Shown here in pieces: positions 8,682 to 17,936 of a stretch of DNA of 64,000 nucleotides. Origin of the DNA: Streptomyces sp. TG1A-60 (GTDB lineage Bacteria; Actinomycetota; Actinomycetes; Streptomycetales; Streptomycetaceae); NCBI RefSeq assembly GCF_037201975.1, contig NZ_CP147520.1:5580001-5644000 (forward strand), in the 5' to 3' direction. Both the position numbers and the translations under genes were made by a program. Within the stretch, counting starts at the first letter, position 1, and each line of letters opens with the position of its first letter. The notes below the pieces were generated by a model. The model saw only the letters and a program-made list of their open reading frames with translations. It was not told the DNA's origin and did not search any database.

Positions 8682-9983
8682 ATGACCTCGCTCTCACCGT
8701 ATGACTCCATGACGCCGGTCACCCGGGCCGCCTACCGTGCCAAGGCCGCCGCCGCCGACCTCGCGCCGCTGCCGCGCGCCGACAAGGACGACGCGCTGCT
8801 CGCCGTCGCCGACGCGCTGGAGGTCCGCACGAGTGAGATCGTCGAGGCCAACGCCAAGGACATCGAGCGCGCCCGTAAGGCCGGCACCAGCGAGGCGATC
8901 GTCGACCGGCTGACGCTGACCCCGGAGCGGGTCCGAGCGATCGCCGCCGACGCCCGCGACGTGGCCGCGCTGCCCGACCCGGTCGGCGAGGTCGTGCGCG
9001 GTTCCACCCTCCCGAACGGCATCGACCTGCGTCAGGTCCGCGTCCCGCTCGGCGTCGTCGGCATCATCTACGAGGCCCGCCCGAACGTCACCGTGGACGC
9101 CGCCGCCCTCTGCCTGAAGTCCGGCAACGCGGTCCTGCTGCGCGGCTCCTCCTCCGCCTACGAGTCGAACACCGCCCTCGTGCGCGTGCTGCGCGACGCC
9201 GTCGGCGGTGCCGGGCTGCCCGCCGACGCCGTCCAGCTGGTCCCCGGCGAGAGCCGCGAGTCCGTCCGCGAGCTGATGCGCGCCCGCGGCCTGGTCGACG
9301 TGCTCATCCCGCGCGGCGGCGCCTCCCTGATCCGTACGGTCGTGGAGGAGTCCACCGTCCCGGTGATCGAGACCGGCACGGGCAACTGCCACGTCTACGT
9401 CGACGCCGGCGCCGACCTCGACACGGCGGTCGAGATCCTCATCAACTCCAAGGCGCACCGCGTCAGCGTCTGCAACGCTGCCGAGACCCTCCTCGTCCAT
9501 CAGGACATCGCCCCCGCGTTCCTGCCCCGCGCCCTGGACGCCCTCGCCGACGCCGGGGTCACGGTCCACGCCGACGAGCGCGTGCTCGCGTTCGCCAAGG
9601 AGAGCCGGGCCACGGTCGTCGAGGCCACCACGGACGACTGGGAGACCGAGTACCTGTCGTACGACATCGCCGCCGCCGTCGTCGACTCGCTCGACCGGGC
9701 CGTGGAGCACATCCGGCTGTGGAGCTCCGGCCACACCGAGGCGATCGTGACGACCTCCCAGCGGGCCGCCCGCCGCTTCACCCAGCTGGTCGACTCCACG
9801 ACGGTCGCCGTCAACGCCTCGACCCGCTTCACCGACGGCGGTCAGTTCGGCTTCGGCGCCGAGATCGGCATCTCCACCCAGAAGCTGCACGCCCGCGGCC
9901 CGATGGGCCTGCCCGAGCTGACTTCGACGAAGTACATCCTTACGGGTGACGGCCATGTGCGCGGCACGGGCAATATCGGCTGA
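8682..9983 (+). CDS. proA: Glutamate-5-semialdehyde dehydrogenase (gamma-glutamyl phosphate reductase)
   Basis: This 433-residue NADPH-dependent enzyme reduces gamma-glutamyl phosphate to the semialdehyde that cyclises toward proline. It has the aldehyde-dehydrogenase fold with [30 protein letters not shown] and the catalytic-cysteine region [18 protein letters not shown]. The C-terminus, [20 protein letters not shown], is typical of ProA. An alternative ATG lies nine codons downstream at 8709. Confidence 0.96.
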   Translation: MTSLSPYDSMTPVTRAAYRAKAAAADLAPLPRADKDDALLAVADALEVRTSEIVEANAKDIERARKAGTSEAIVDRLTLTPERVRAIAADARDVAALPDPVGEVVRGSTLPNGIDLRQVRVPLGVVGIIYEARPNVTVDAAALCLKSGNAVLLRGSSSAYESNTALVRVLRDAVGGAGLPADAVQLVPGESRESVRELMRARGLVDVLIPRGGASLIRTVVEESTVPVIETGTGNCHVYVDAGADLDTAVEILINSKAHRVSVCNAAETLLVHQDIAPAFLPRALDALADAGVTVHADERVLAFAKESRATVVEATTDDWETEYLSYDIAAAVVDSLDRAVEHIRLWSSGHTEAIVTTSQRAARRFTQLVDSTTVAVNASTRFTDGGQFGFGAEIGISTQKLHARGPMGLPELTSTKYILTGDGHVRGTGNIG

Positions 9984-10158
9984 CGGCGTTTTCGTACTCG
10001 CCCGAGCCAGGGCGAGCCGGCCGCAGGGCATGTGGTGACAGGGCGTGGCAGCGAGAAGCTCTGGCGACTCGTGAAGCGCTGAATCCCCTTTGTCGGCGGA
10101 TGCGTTGATGTCGGGGATTCCCTGGACGTGAGTTCAGGGAGAGTGCCAATCTGGATCC

Positions 10159-10749
10159 GTGCCGGACGAACCGGATAACCAATCACCGATCCACGAGGGC
10201 GATCAGCCCGACGATCGAAGCCGCGGGGGCGCGGACGAAGAGTTCGCCTCCGTGGTCTTCGACGAGGACTTCGTACGGGCGGCCGTGGTCCATGAGCCGA
10301 CCGCGGTCGAGCGCCTGCTCGCGGCGGCGGAGGCCCGTGCCGCGGCCCAGGAGGCCGAGGCGCGCCGGGCGCACTCCAGAGGCACCCGCGACGACGACCA
10401 CTACGACGACCGCTTCGGGCGCGGCGGCCCCGATGCCGGGCACGGTCGTGATGACCTACCGGACGATCTCGACGACACCGAGATCCTGGAGGGCCGCTAC
10501 GGCGCCGACGGGCCGTGCGGCAGGCAGACCCGCTGGCACCGGCCCGTCGCCTGGGTCCTCGCCCTCGTCATGGGCATAGGCATGGTCGCACTGGCCTTCA
10601 CCGCGGTCTACCGGGGCGCCTCCTCCTCCGGGCGGGGCGAGCAGTTCCCACCCGCCACCACCGGCGTCGAGCAGGGCACCCCCACGGGCCCCTCGGCCTC
10701 CGCGGACTACTCCCGGCCGGCGGTCTCGGCGGAGCCCCGCACACCCTGA
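10159..10749 (+). CDS. Single-pass membrane protein with VVFDE-FVRAA motif (paralogue 1)
   Basis: The product is 196 residues with a GTG start. The N-terminal cytoplasmic part is acidic and contains FASVVFDEDFVRAAVVHEP followed by an Ala/Glu helix (VERLLAAAEARAAAQ). A His/Asp/Arg-rich linker follows. One hydrophobic segment (VAWVLALVMGIGMVALAFTAVY) lies near residues 130-152, and the C-terminus is a short Ser/Thr/Pro-rich extracytoplasmic tail. The motif recurs in the next gene (SVVFDESFVRAARLQEF), so the pair are partial paralogues. The function is unknown; the shared motif suggests a common cytoplasmic partner. Confidence 0.8.
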   Translation: MPDEPDNQSPIHEGDQPDDRSRGGADEEFASVVFDEDFVRAAVVHEPTAVERLLAAAEARAAAQEAEARRAHSRGTRDDDHYDDRFGRGGPDAGHGRDDLPDDLDDTEILEGRYGADGPCGRQTRWHRPVAWVLALVMGIGMVALAFTAVYRGASSSGRGEQFPPATTGVEQGTPTGPSASADYSRPAVSAEPRTP

Positions 10750-10870
10750 GAGGGGCCCGAAGGGCCTGGTCGCACGGTTCGAAAGCTGTTCGAAAACCTG
10801 GTGAGGACCTGTCAGAACTTGTCGTGTTCCACGGCGTTTACCGAGGCCGCCGGAGACCTACTCTGAAGGT

Positions 10871-11941
10871 ATGGGCGGGCCTGGCAACCCACCTGAGGGT
10901 GCTCCCGAGGGCGCCCCCGGCGGTGGAGAGGACGAGTACCGATCCGTCGTCTTCGACGAATCGTTCGTCCGCGCTGCCCGCCTCCAGGAGTTCTCCGCGC
11001 GGGAGCGCCTCTCCGATCACGCCCCGGCAGTGCGCCGCCGCTCGCCCCTGCGCCGCGGCCTCTCCCGGCAGGCCCTGCTCCTCGTCCTGCTGATCGCCCT
11101 CGCCTTCGGCACCGCGATCTACATGGGCGTCCGCCACCCGTACGACATCCCGGCCGCGAAGCCCGCCGAGCCGCTCCGGATGACGGTCATCCCGCTCTCC
11201 CCGCAGTCCGCGGTGCCCGGCGCCGACGAGCCCGAGAAGCTGTACGAGCACAGCCCGGCGGCCCAGTTCCGCATCGGCGCCGACGGCATCACGATGCCGG
11301 CCACCCGGCGCACCGAGCACTTCACCGACAGCCAGGTCGTGTCCGCGCTGGCCATCGCCAAGGAGTACCTGGTCGCCTCCGCGCTCGACCCGGAGGTGCT
11401 CGGCGGAGGCACCGTCCAGCCCGTGCGGCGGCTGCTCGACTCGGACCAGCTCGACCAGTTCGAGCAGAGTTTCGACCGCCCGGCGGCCGACGGGCGGCAC
11501 GCACCCACCGGCTGGCTGGTCCGCTTCGACCCCTCCCGCGCGGAACTCGCCGACCGGAAGATCCGTGTCCAGGGCACACTCCAGGCCGCCGAGTTCGACT
11601 CAGGCACCCTGGAGGTCGTCGCCGCCCACACCTTCGTGTACGCGCTGCGCCCGCCGGGCGGTGAGACCGGCGCCGAGGCCTCGCTGTTCACCGTCCGGCG
11701 CGAGCTGCACTTCCGCTTCGACCAGGACGACCTGCGCACCCACCAGGCCGAGCTCGTCGTCTCCTACGTCCAGGCCGGGCCCCTGGCCTGCGCCGACGAC
11801 GCCACGAACCACCTCCGCCCGCTCCTCGCCGGCCAGACCGCCGAGGCGGACACCCCCTCCGCCGCCACCGACCCCTACAGCACGGACGCCGCCACCGCCC
11901 TCTGCGGCTCTCTCGCCCAGAGCGCCCAGCCGAAGGTGTGA
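10871..11941 (+). CDS. Membrane-anchored protein with extracytoplasmic domain (paralogue 2)
   Basis: The product is 356 residues. The N-terminal ~55 residues repeat the SVVFDESFVRAA motif of the upstream gene. One membrane segment (ALLLVLLIALAFGTAIYMG) follows near 60-80. About 270 residues predicted outside the membrane contain FTDSQVVSALAIAKEYLVASALDPEVL, a segment rich in charged residues (DQFEQSFDRP), and VVSYVQAGPLACADD. No catalytic motif is recognised. A perfect 17-bp hairpin 130 nt downstream ends the transcript. Confidence 0.8.
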   Translation: MGGPGNPPEGAPEGAPGGGEDEYRSVVFDESFVRAARLQEFSARERLSDHAPAVRRRSPLRRGLSRQALLLVLLIALAFGTAIYMGVRHPYDIPAAKPAEPLRMTVIPLSPQSAVPGADEPEKLYEHSPAAQFRIGADGITMPATRRTEHFTDSQVVSALAIAKEYLVASALDPEVLGGGTVQPVRRLLDSDQLDQFEQSFDRPAADGRHAPTGWLVRFDPSRAELADRKIRVQGTLQAAEFDSGTLEVVAAHTFVYALRPPGGETGAEASLFTVRRELHFRFDQDDLRTHQAELVVSYVQAGPLACADDATNHLRPLLAGQTAEADTPSAATDPYSTDAATALCGSLAQSAQPKV

Positions 11942-12073
11942 CGCGGCGGCCCCTGACGGCCGCCCGGCGGGGAGACCGGAGGGTCCCGTCCGGGGGCGGG
12001 TGGAAGGGGCTGGCAGGAGGCTCTTCGGGCACGGCGAAAGCCCCTGTAGCGCCTCCCCACGCTCGACTCGCTC

Positions 12074-12110
12074 GCGCGGGAGGGGCCCTCATCGAGGGCC
12101 CCTCCCGCGC
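12074..12110. terminator. Strong bidirectional terminator
   Basis: GCGCGGGAGGGGCCCTC (12074-12090) and its exact reverse complement (12094-12110) form a perfect 17-bp stem around a 3-nt loop. It lies between the convergent genes ending at 11941 and 12211. Confidence 0.85.
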
Positions 12111-12210
12111 CTTGCGACGCACGGCACCAGACCACGCGACCTTATCGGGCGCTCATAGTGCAAACCCCTTGGAGCCGGGCGCTTCTCGCGTCAGTGGCGG
12201 TCGCCGGGTG

Positions 12211-13365
12211 TCACTCCTCGTCCGGGCGCCTGTCCCTGGCGGTGTCGGTGCCGCCGCCGGAACCGGGGTTGTTGCCGGTCCCCGAGCCGCTGCCGCCGCC
12301 TGCGAAGCCGCCGAATCCCCGGCGCACCCGGCCGCCGAGATCGCCCGCGCCGCCCGCGATGTCGGTGACCAGCTTCATCAGCGGGTCCTTGGAGTTCTTG
12401 ACGCCGGTCGTGTAGTGCGCGGCCGACTCACGGAAGGAGCCGGTCACCGAGGTGTCCTTGTCCTCGCCACGCCGCGGGTAGTGCCCGTCCATGATCCGCT
12501 GGAAGTCACGGGACTCGGCCCACTTCTTCAGCTCGGCCGCGCGCACCGTGGTGAAGGGGTGCGAGCGGGGCAGCACGTTGAGGATCTTGAGGACGGAGTC
12601 GCGCAGGTCGCCGCCGGCCTCGTACTCCTCGGCCTGCGCGAGGAACGCGTCCACGTTCATCTCGTGCAGATGGTTGCCGCCCGCGATCTTCATCAGCCCG
12701 CGCATAGAAGCCTGCAGATCCTGACCGACCAGCAGGCCGGCCCGGTCCGAGGAGAGCTCCGACTTGCGGAACCACTCGCGCAGCGCGGTCACGATCGCCA
12801 TGATCGCGATGTTCCCCAGCGGGATCCAGGCGACCTTCAGCGCGAGGCTCGTCAGGAAGAGCAGGATCGTGCGGTACACCGCGTGGCCGGAGAGCGCGTG
12901 GCCCACCTCGTGACCGACGACCGCCCGCATCTCCTCCTCGTCGAGCAGTTCGACGAGCCCGGTGGTCACGACGATGATCGGCTCGTCCAGGCCGATGCAC
13001 ATCGCGTTCGGCTGCGGGTCCTGGTTCACGTACAGCGGCGGGACCTTCTCCAGGTCCAGGATGTAACACGCGTCCCGCAGCATGTCGTTGAGGTGCGCGA
13101 ACTGCTGGTCCGAGACCCGTACGGAGTCGGACAGGAACAGCAGCCTCAGGCTGCGTTCCGGCAGCAGCCCGCTCAGTGCCTTGAACACCGTGTCGAAGCC
13201 GCTGAGCTTGCGCAGCGCCACCAGCGCCGAGCGGTCCGCGGGATGTTCGTACGCCCGCGAGGAGATTCCCTCGAAGCGCCTGCGCTGCCTGCTCGGCACG
13301 TTCTCGTGCCCGTTCTGCTCGTGGCTGTCGTCCGGCATGTTTCCCCCATGCGTCTGAGTGCCCAT
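12211..13365 (-). CDS. M48-family zinc metalloprotease, membrane-associated
   Basis: The product is up to 384 residues. The zinc-binding HEVGH is at residues 152-156, and a third ligand is probably in SELSSDRAGLL near 205. The hydrophobic stretch ILLFLTSLALKVAWIPLGNIAIMAIV right after the active site is likely a membrane hairpin, as in HtpX/Ste24-like proteases that degrade damaged membrane proteins. The C-terminus is a Gly/Ser-rich, disordered tail. Two starts are possible, ATG 13365 or ATG 13338, each preceded by a GGGGG-rich ribosome site. Confidence 0.9.
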   Translation of the reverse strand: MGTQTHGGNMPDDSHEQNGHENVPSRQRRRFEGISSRAYEHPADRSALVALRKLSGFDTVFKALSGLLPERSLRLLFLSDSVRVSDQQFAHLNDMLRDACYILDLEKVPPLYVNQDPQPNAMCIGLDEPIIVVTTGLVELLDEEEMRAVVGHEVGHALSGHAVYRTILLFLTSLALKVAWIPLGNIAIMAIVTALREWFRKSELSSDRAGLLVGQDLQASMRGLMKIAGGNHLHEMNVDAFLAQAEEYEAGGDLRDSVLKILNVLPRSHPFTTVRAAELKKWAESRDFQRIMDGHYPRRGEDKDTSVTGSFRESAAHYTTGVKNSKDPLMKLVTDIAGGAGDLGGRVRRGFGGFAGGGSGSGTGNNPGSGGGTDTARDRRPDEE

Positions 13366-13436
13366 GTTGCCCCCGAAGCGAGGTCCAGCCTAGGCGGAGT
13401 TACCGTGACAGGGCAGCAACCGTAAGGAGCGATCTC

Positions 13437-13607
13437 ATGGGACAGCTCCCCGACCTGCCGGCGTCCGCCTGGTTCACCGAGGCCGCGGGGGTGGCAGCGA
13501 AGGAACAGGGCGCGGGAAATCTGCTGCGTGTCGTGCTGATCGTGATGGTCCTGGGGTCCGTCCTGGTGGCCTGGTTCCTCCTGCGGGGGTACAAGAGGGA
13601 CGACTGA
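13437..13607 (+). CDS. Small single-pass membrane protein (56 aa)
   Basis: The ATG at 13437 follows TAAGGAG by 6 nt. The product begins MGQLPDLPASAWFTEAAG. One membrane segment (LLRVVLIVMVLGSVLVAWFLL) runs to a basic end (RGYKRDD). It is transcribed divergently from the M48 protease with only ~71 bp between starts. Function is unknown; it resembles the next small gene in size and layout but not in sequence. Confidence 0.7.
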   Translation: MGQLPDLPASAWFTEAAGVAAKEQGAGNLLRVVLIVMVLGSVLVAWFLLRGYKRDD

Positions 13608-13731
13608 CGGTACGGAGGCGGAGGCATCCTCGTTCACCTCCGGGCGGAGTCGCCGTGATCGCGGCGGAGGCCCCCGCTTACGATGGGCGGGTCTTCATCC
13701 CGATCCCACACCCGGATAGGTCACGCCGACG

Positions 13732-13896
13732 ATGAGCTTCCACAGCACCGCTGCCGACTTGGTCACTCTCGCCGCCGAGGGCGGGGAGCACAGCGGCAAC
13801 CACGAGAGCCTCAGCCCCTACCTGACCGGCGGCGGAGCCTTCGTCGCCCTGATGCTGCTGCTGTGGATCACCACCCGCTTCAACCGGGACCGCTGA
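13732..13896 (+). CDS. Small single-pass membrane protein (54 aa)
   Basis: The product begins [22 protein letters not shown] and has one hydrophobic segment ([18 protein letters not shown]) ending NRDR, so a short N-terminus faces outward and a basic tail inward. It lies 124 bp after the 56-aa gene and 65 bp before nadD, so it may be transcribed with nadD. No family is recognised. Confidence 0.7.
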   Translation: MSFHSTAADLVTLAAEGGEHSGNHESLSPYLTGGGAFVALMLLLWITTRFNRDR

Positions 13897-13961
13897 GTCC
13901 CAATCCCCGTAAAAGGTCGTTCGAACAGGGCGCGTCGACCGGGCCGGTAGGCTCTCCACGC

Positions 13962-14672
13962 ATGGGAGAGCAGGAATCGCCTACCGGTCCGGAACACGAC
14001 AAGGCCGAGGACCAGGCGCACGACACCACGGACGGCCGGGCCGACGGCACCGCCTGCGTGCCGGGAAACCGCAGGTCGGAGCCGGGGCGGCGCCGCCTCG
14101 GCGTCATGGGCGGCACGTTCGACCCGATCCACCACGGGCACCTCGTGGCGGCCCAGGAGGTCGCCGCGCAGTTCCGTCTCGACGAGGTCGTGTTCGTGCC
14201 GACCGGCCAGCCCTGGCAGAAGTCCCACCGCACGGTCTCGGCGGCCGAGGACCGCTATCTGATGACGGTCATCGCGACGGCCGAGAACCCCCAGTTCTCC
14301 GTGAGCCGCATCGACATCGACCGCATGGGTCTCACCTACACCATCGACACCCTGCGCGAGCTGCACGCGCTCAACCCCGAGTCGGACCTCTTCTTCATCA
14401 CCGGCGCCGACGCGCTCGCCCAGATCCTCACCTGGCGCGACGCCGACGAACTGTTCTCCCTCGCGCACTTCATCGGGGTCACCCGTCCGGGTCACGTCCT
14501 GGCCGACCCCGGCCTGCCCGCGGGCGGGGTCTCGCTGGTCGAGGTCCCGGCGCTGGCCATCTCCTCCACGGACTGCCGTGCGAGAGTCGCCAAGGGTGAT
14601 CCCGTCTGGTACCTGGTGCCGGACGGTGTGGTGCGCTACATCGACAAGCGGCAGTTGTACCGCGGCGAGTGA
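13962..14672 (+). CDS. nadD: Nicotinate-nucleotide adenylyltransferase
   Basis: NadD adenylates nicotinate mononucleotide to deamido-NAD in NAD synthesis. The nucleotidyltransferase motif [12 protein letters not shown] and the late [10 protein letters not shown] segment (ISST/SxxR motif) are present. The ATG at 13962 gives 236 residues with a ~48-residue polar N-terminal extension. The ATG at 14106 would begin directly at MGGTFDP, the usual start elsewhere. The upstream one is preferred because codon use is already coding-like, but this is not certain. Confidence 0.93.
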   Translation: MGEQESPTGPEHDKAEDQAHDTTDGRADGTACVPGNRRSEPGRRRLGVMGGTFDPIHHGHLVAAQEVAAQFRLDEVVFVPTGQPWQKSHRTVSAAEDRYLMTVIATAENPQFSVSRIDIDRMGLTYTIDTLRELHALNPESDLFFITGADALAQILTWRDADELFSLAHFIGVTRPGHVLADPGLPAGGVSLVEVPALAISSTDCRARVAKGDPVWYLVPDGVVRYIDKRQLYRGE

Positions 14673-14688
14673 GCCGAGAGGGGCACCG

Positions 14689-16437
14689 GTGAACGACCGA
14701 TACGACGCTGGCCACGGGGGCGACCAGCAGTACGTACTCGTCGGCTATGACGAGTACGGGCAGCCGGTGTACCGACAGGTGCCCGACCAGCAGGTGCCTC
14801 ACCAACAGGCGTACGACCCCTACGGGGCGCAGCAGCCCCAGGGGTACGGCCAGGGGTACGGCCAGGACTACGGCTACGACCCGTACGCGACCGGCCACGT
14901 CCAGCAGCAGCCCACGCAGGGCTACGGTGTGGACTACGACACGGGCCGGCAGGCGCCGACGCCCGCCTACGACCCGTACGACCCCTACGGGCAGACGGCG
15001 GCCACCGGCCGGCAGACCCCTGTCGCGGAACAGAACGCCTACATCCCGCAGCAGTCGGCACCGCCGGAGACCCCAGAGGCGAGCGAACCCCGGGCCGGTG
15101 ACGCCTCCCCGAAGCGGGACTCCGCCGGACCGGAGTACCGCACCGAGCAGTTCGCCTTCGTCGAGGAGCCCGACGGTGACTCCGAGGACGTCATCGACTG
15201 GCTGAACTTCACGGAGAACCGCACCGAGCGCCGCGAGGAGGCCAAGCGCCGCGCCAAGAGCCGGCTGATCGCCCTGGTCGTCGTTTTCGCCATGGTCGCG
15301 GTCGGCGGCGTCGGCTACATGTGGTGGGCGGGCATGCTGCCCGGGGCGTCCTCGGACGAGCAGACCGGCACCACGACTTCCGCCGCCGCGCAGAAGCGGG
15401 ACGTGGTCGTCGTCCATCTGCACGACACCAGGAAGGGCGGCACCTCCACGGCACTGCTCGTGAACAACAGCACCGCCGGGCAGGGCGCCACCGTCCTGAT
15501 CCCCAACGCCCTCGCCCTGACGGGCGACGACGGCACCACCACGACCCTCGCCAAGTCCGTCGAGGACGACGGCTCCGCCGGCACCCGCGACGGGCTCGAC
15601 ACCGTCCTCGGCACCGACATCGAGGGCACCTGGCGGCTGGACACCCCGTACCTGAACAACCTCGTCGAACTCGTCGGCACCATCGACATCGACACCGACA
15701 CCGACGTGCCCGACCCCGAGGCCGAGAAGAAGAACGAGGCCCCCCTCGTCAGCAAGGGCGAGCAGCAGACCCTCAGCGGCAAGATGGCCGTCGCCTACGC
15801 CACCTACCGGGCATCCGGCGAGTCGCAGGACGCGCAGCTCAAACGGTTCGGGCAGGTCATGCAGGGCGTGCTGCGCAAGCTGTCCTCCGACGCGGATGCC
15901 GCCACGACCACCGTGAAGACGCTGGCCCAGATCCTCGACCCGTCGCTGAGCGACAAGGACCTCGGCACCTTCCTCGCCAAGCTCGCCGACCACGCCAAGG
16001 GCGGCGACTACAAGACTGAGCCGCTGCCCGTCCGGCAGGACGGCACCCTCAGCACCGAGGCCTCCGACAGCGTGGTCAAGGACCTGCTCGGCGGCACCGC
16101 GAAGAGCCCCGACGCCGGGGACGCGGTCCGCGTCGGGATCCGCAACGCCACCGGCGACAAGGACGCCACCGAACAGGCCCGCGTGGTGGTCCTCAACGGC
16201 GGCTACACCTTCCTCGACGCCGGCACCACCGACACCGCCCAGGCCACCTCCCAGGTCACCTACTCCGACGCGGCCCGCAAGCAGGACGCCATCGAGGTCG
16301 CCAAGACCCTCGGCCTTCCCACCAGCGCCGTCAAGAAGGGCGACACCACCTCCAGCGCGGACGTCTCCGTCGTACTCGGCCAGAACTACGAGACGACGGA
16401 CACGACCGGAACGGGGGCCACCGGGACCACGGACTGA
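14689..16437 (+). CDS. LytR-CpsA-Psr-like membrane protein, degenerate LCP plus LytR_C domain
   Basis: The product is 582 residues from the GTG at 14689. The first ~140 residues are a Tyr/Gln/Pro-rich disordered region with YGQGYGQ repeats. A membrane segment (LIALVVVFAMVAVGGVGYMWW) lies near 190-210. An LCP-like domain (~240-400) contains VVVVHLHD, STALLVNNSTAG, TVLIPNALAL and GLDTVLGTDIEG. The last ~100 residues look like a LytR C-terminal domain (VRIGIRNATG..., AKTLGLPTSAVKKGD). LCP enzymes attach polymers to peptidoglycan using conserved arginines after the first strands. At those points this protein reads RKGGTSTALL and IPNALAL, so it is probably not a normal transferase. Confidence 0.8.
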   Translation: MNDRYDAGHGGDQQYVLVGYDEYGQPVYRQVPDQQVPHQQAYDPYGAQQPQGYGQGYGQDYGYDPYATGHVQQQPTQGYGVDYDTGRQAPTPAYDPYDPYGQTAATGRQTPVAEQNAYIPQQSAPPETPEASEPRAGDASPKRDSAGPEYRTEQFAFVEEPDGDSEDVIDWLNFTENRTERREEAKRRAKSRLIALVVVFAMVAVGGVGYMWWAGMLPGASSDEQTGTTTSAAAQKRDVVVVHLHDTRKGGTSTALLVNNSTAGQGATVLIPNALALTGDDGTTTTLAKSVEDDGSAGTRDGLDTVLGTDIEGTWRLDTPYLNNLVELVGTIDIDTDTDVPDPEAEKKNEAPLVSKGEQQTLSGKMAVAYATYRASGESQDAQLKRFGQVMQGVLRKLSSDADAATTTVKTLAQILDPSLSDKDLGTFLAKLADHAKGGDYKTEPLPVRQDGTLSTEASDSVVKDLLGGTAKSPDAGDAVRVGIRNATGDKDATEQARVVVLNGGYTFLDAGTTDTAQATSQVTYSDAARKQDAIEVAKTLGLPTSAVKKGDTTSSADVSVVLGQNYETTDTTGTGATGTTD

Positions 16438-16573
16438 CCGACAGCAGGCCCCGGGGCCGCCACAGCGGCGATGCCCGGGGGCTGATCGTTCAACACGTGG
16501 GGCGGTGTCGGTGGGCCGTGAGACCCTTGGGGTAGCCCGAGAGGGTTCCTGACCGCCGACGGAAAGCCTTGTA

Positions 16574-17020
16574 GTGACCGCCACCGACCGCTCCCTGGAG
16601 CTCATCAACACCGCCGCGCAGGCGGCAGCCGACAAGCTCGCGCACGACGTCATCGCGTACGACGTCAGCGATGTGCTGTCCATCACGGACGCTTTTCTGC
16701 TCGCCTCCGCGCCCAACGACCGCCAGGTCAAGTCGATCGTCGACGAGATCGAGGAGCGGCTGACCAAGGAGCTCGGCGCCAAGCCGGTCCGCCGTGAGGG
16801 CGACCGCGAGGCCCGCTGGGTGCTGCTGGACTACGTCGACATCGTCGTCCACGTCCAGCACAGCGAGGAGCGCGTCTTCTACGCCCTGGAGCGGCTCTGG
16901 AAGGACTGCCCCGAGCTGGAGCTGCCCGCCGACGCCAAGGCCACCCGGGGCAAGGGCGAGGAGCACGCCAAGCTGCGCGCCGCCGAGGAGGCCGCCGAGC
17001 TGAGCGGGGAGCCTCGGTGA
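16574..17020 (+). CDS. rsfS: Ribosome silencing factor RsfS
   Basis: RsfS binds L14 on the 50S subunit and blocks subunit joining in nutrient limitation. The 148-residue product has the DUF143 signature: DVIAYDVSDVLSITDAFLL, SIVDEIEERL and ARWVLLDYVDIVVHVQH. It starts with GTG at 16574 and overlaps the next gene by 4 bp (GTGA), so the two are translationally coupled. The nadD-LCP-rsfS order is conserved in actinomycetes. Confidence 0.95.
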   Translation: MTATDRSLELINTAAQAAADKLAHDVIAYDVSDVLSITDAFLLASAPNDRQVKSIVDEIEERLTKELGAKPVRREGDREARWVLLDYVDIVVHVQHSEERVFYALERLWKDCPELELPADAKATRGKGEEHAKLRAAEEAAELSGEPR

Positions 17021-17688
17021 CCCAGGGCGTCGACTCCGCCGCTCTGCCCCCGGGCCGGGGCCGCCGTCTCATCCTGTGGCGGCACGGCCAGACCTCGTGG
17101 AACGTGGCGCGCCGCTTCCAGGGCACCACGGACGTCGAGCTGACCGAGACAGGCGTCGGCCAGGCCCGCCGCGCCGCCCGGCTGCTCGCCTCCCTCCGGC
17201 CCGACGCGATCGTCGCCTCCGACCTGCGGCGCGCGGCGCGCACAGCCGCCGAGCTGGCCGCGCTCACCGGCCTGGACGTCAGCCACGACGAAGGCCTGCG
17301 CGAGACCTACGCGGGCGTCTGGCAGGGGCTCACGCACGACGAGATCATCGCCCGGCACGGCGAGGAGTACGCCGCGTGGAAGCGCGGCGAGCCGATCCGG
17401 CGCGGCGGTGGCGAACTGGAGACCGAGGTCGCCGACCGCGCCGCCCCCGTGGTCCTCCGGCACGCCGACAAGCTCCCGGAGAACGGCACCCTCGTGGTGG
17501 TCAGCCACGGCGGCACCATCCGCACCACCATCGGGAGCCTCCTGGGTCTGGAGCCCCACCACTGGGAGGGCCTCGGTGGCCTTTCCAACTGCTGCTGGTC
17601 CGTGCTCGGTGAGGGTGCCCGCGGCTGGCGGCTCCTTGAGCACAACGCCGGCACGCTGCCCGAACCGGTGCTCGGCGACGACGACTGA
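17017..17688 (+). CDS. Histidine phosphatase family protein (phosphoglycerate mutase-like)
   Basis: The product is 223 residues with LWRHGQTSWN (catalytic RHG), SDLRRAARTAAELA, the acid region LRETYAGVWQGLTHDEI and the second-histidine motif VVSHGGTIRTT. The substrate cannot be told from the sequence. Placement directly after rsfS is common in actinobacteria, where this gene is sometimes annotated as glucosyl-3-phosphoglycerate phosphatase or a PhoE-type enzyme. The GTG start overlaps the rsfS stop. Confidence 0.9.
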   Translation: MTQGVDSAALPPGRGRRLILWRHGQTSWNVARRFQGTTDVELTETGVGQARRAARLLASLRPDAIVASDLRRAARTAAELAALTGLDVSHDEGLRETYAGVWQGLTHDEIIARHGEEYAAWKRGEPIRRGGGELETEVADRAAPVVLRHADKLPENGTLVVVSHGGTIRTTIGSLLGLEPHHWEGLGGLSNCCWSVLGEGARGWRLLEHNAGTLPEPVLGDDD

Positions 17689-17817
17689 GCCGCGTACGGG
17701 GCCTCGTACCGGGTCCCGGACCCGGATTTCGCTTTCCGACTGGTCGCAGGCTAAAGTTCTTCTTGTTCGCCCCGCTGAGCGGGGCGAAACACCATGCGGC
17801 TCGGCCGCGTGGCGCGA

Positions 17818-17890
17818 GGGGCTATAGCTCAGTTGGTAGAGCGCCTGCATGGCATGCAGGAGGTCAGGAGTTCAATTCTCCTTAGCTCCA
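17818..17890 (+). tRNA. tRNA-Ala (anticodon GGC), copy 1
   Basis: The 73-nt cloverleaf reads through cleanly. Acceptor arm GGGGCTA/TAGCTCC contains the G3:U70 pair that identifies alanine tRNA. D arm is GCTC...GAGC; anticodon stem CCTGC/GCAGG encloses loop ATGGCAT with GGC at 34-36; T arm AGGAG/CTCCT. CCA is not encoded. A TAAAGT -10-like box lies at 17752-17757 and a CGCCCCGCT-G-AGCGGGGCG hairpin in the leader at about 17769-17787. Confidence 0.97.
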
Positions 17891-17904
17891 CAGAATCGGC
17901 ACAG

Positions 17905-17936
17905 AAGATCCCGTTCCCGTCAGGGGGCGGGATCTT
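17905..17936 (+). terminator. Terminator after tRNA-Ala copy 1
   Basis: AAGATCCCG (17905-17913) pairs with CGGGATCTT (17928-17936), followed by TC. It begins 14 nt after the tRNA 3' end. Confidence 0.75.

Noticed and set aside
11938-13425. 495-codon plus-strand frame opposite the M48 protease
   Set aside because: The minus strand encodes an intact HEVGH metalloprotease; the plus frame is its complement and contains the terminator hairpin.
17769-17787. CGCCCCGCT-G-AGCGGGGCG hairpin before tRNA-Ala copy 1
   Set aside because: Considered as a terminator of the phosphatase gene, but it lies after a likely tRNA -10 box and has no T-tract; left as part of the tRNA leader.
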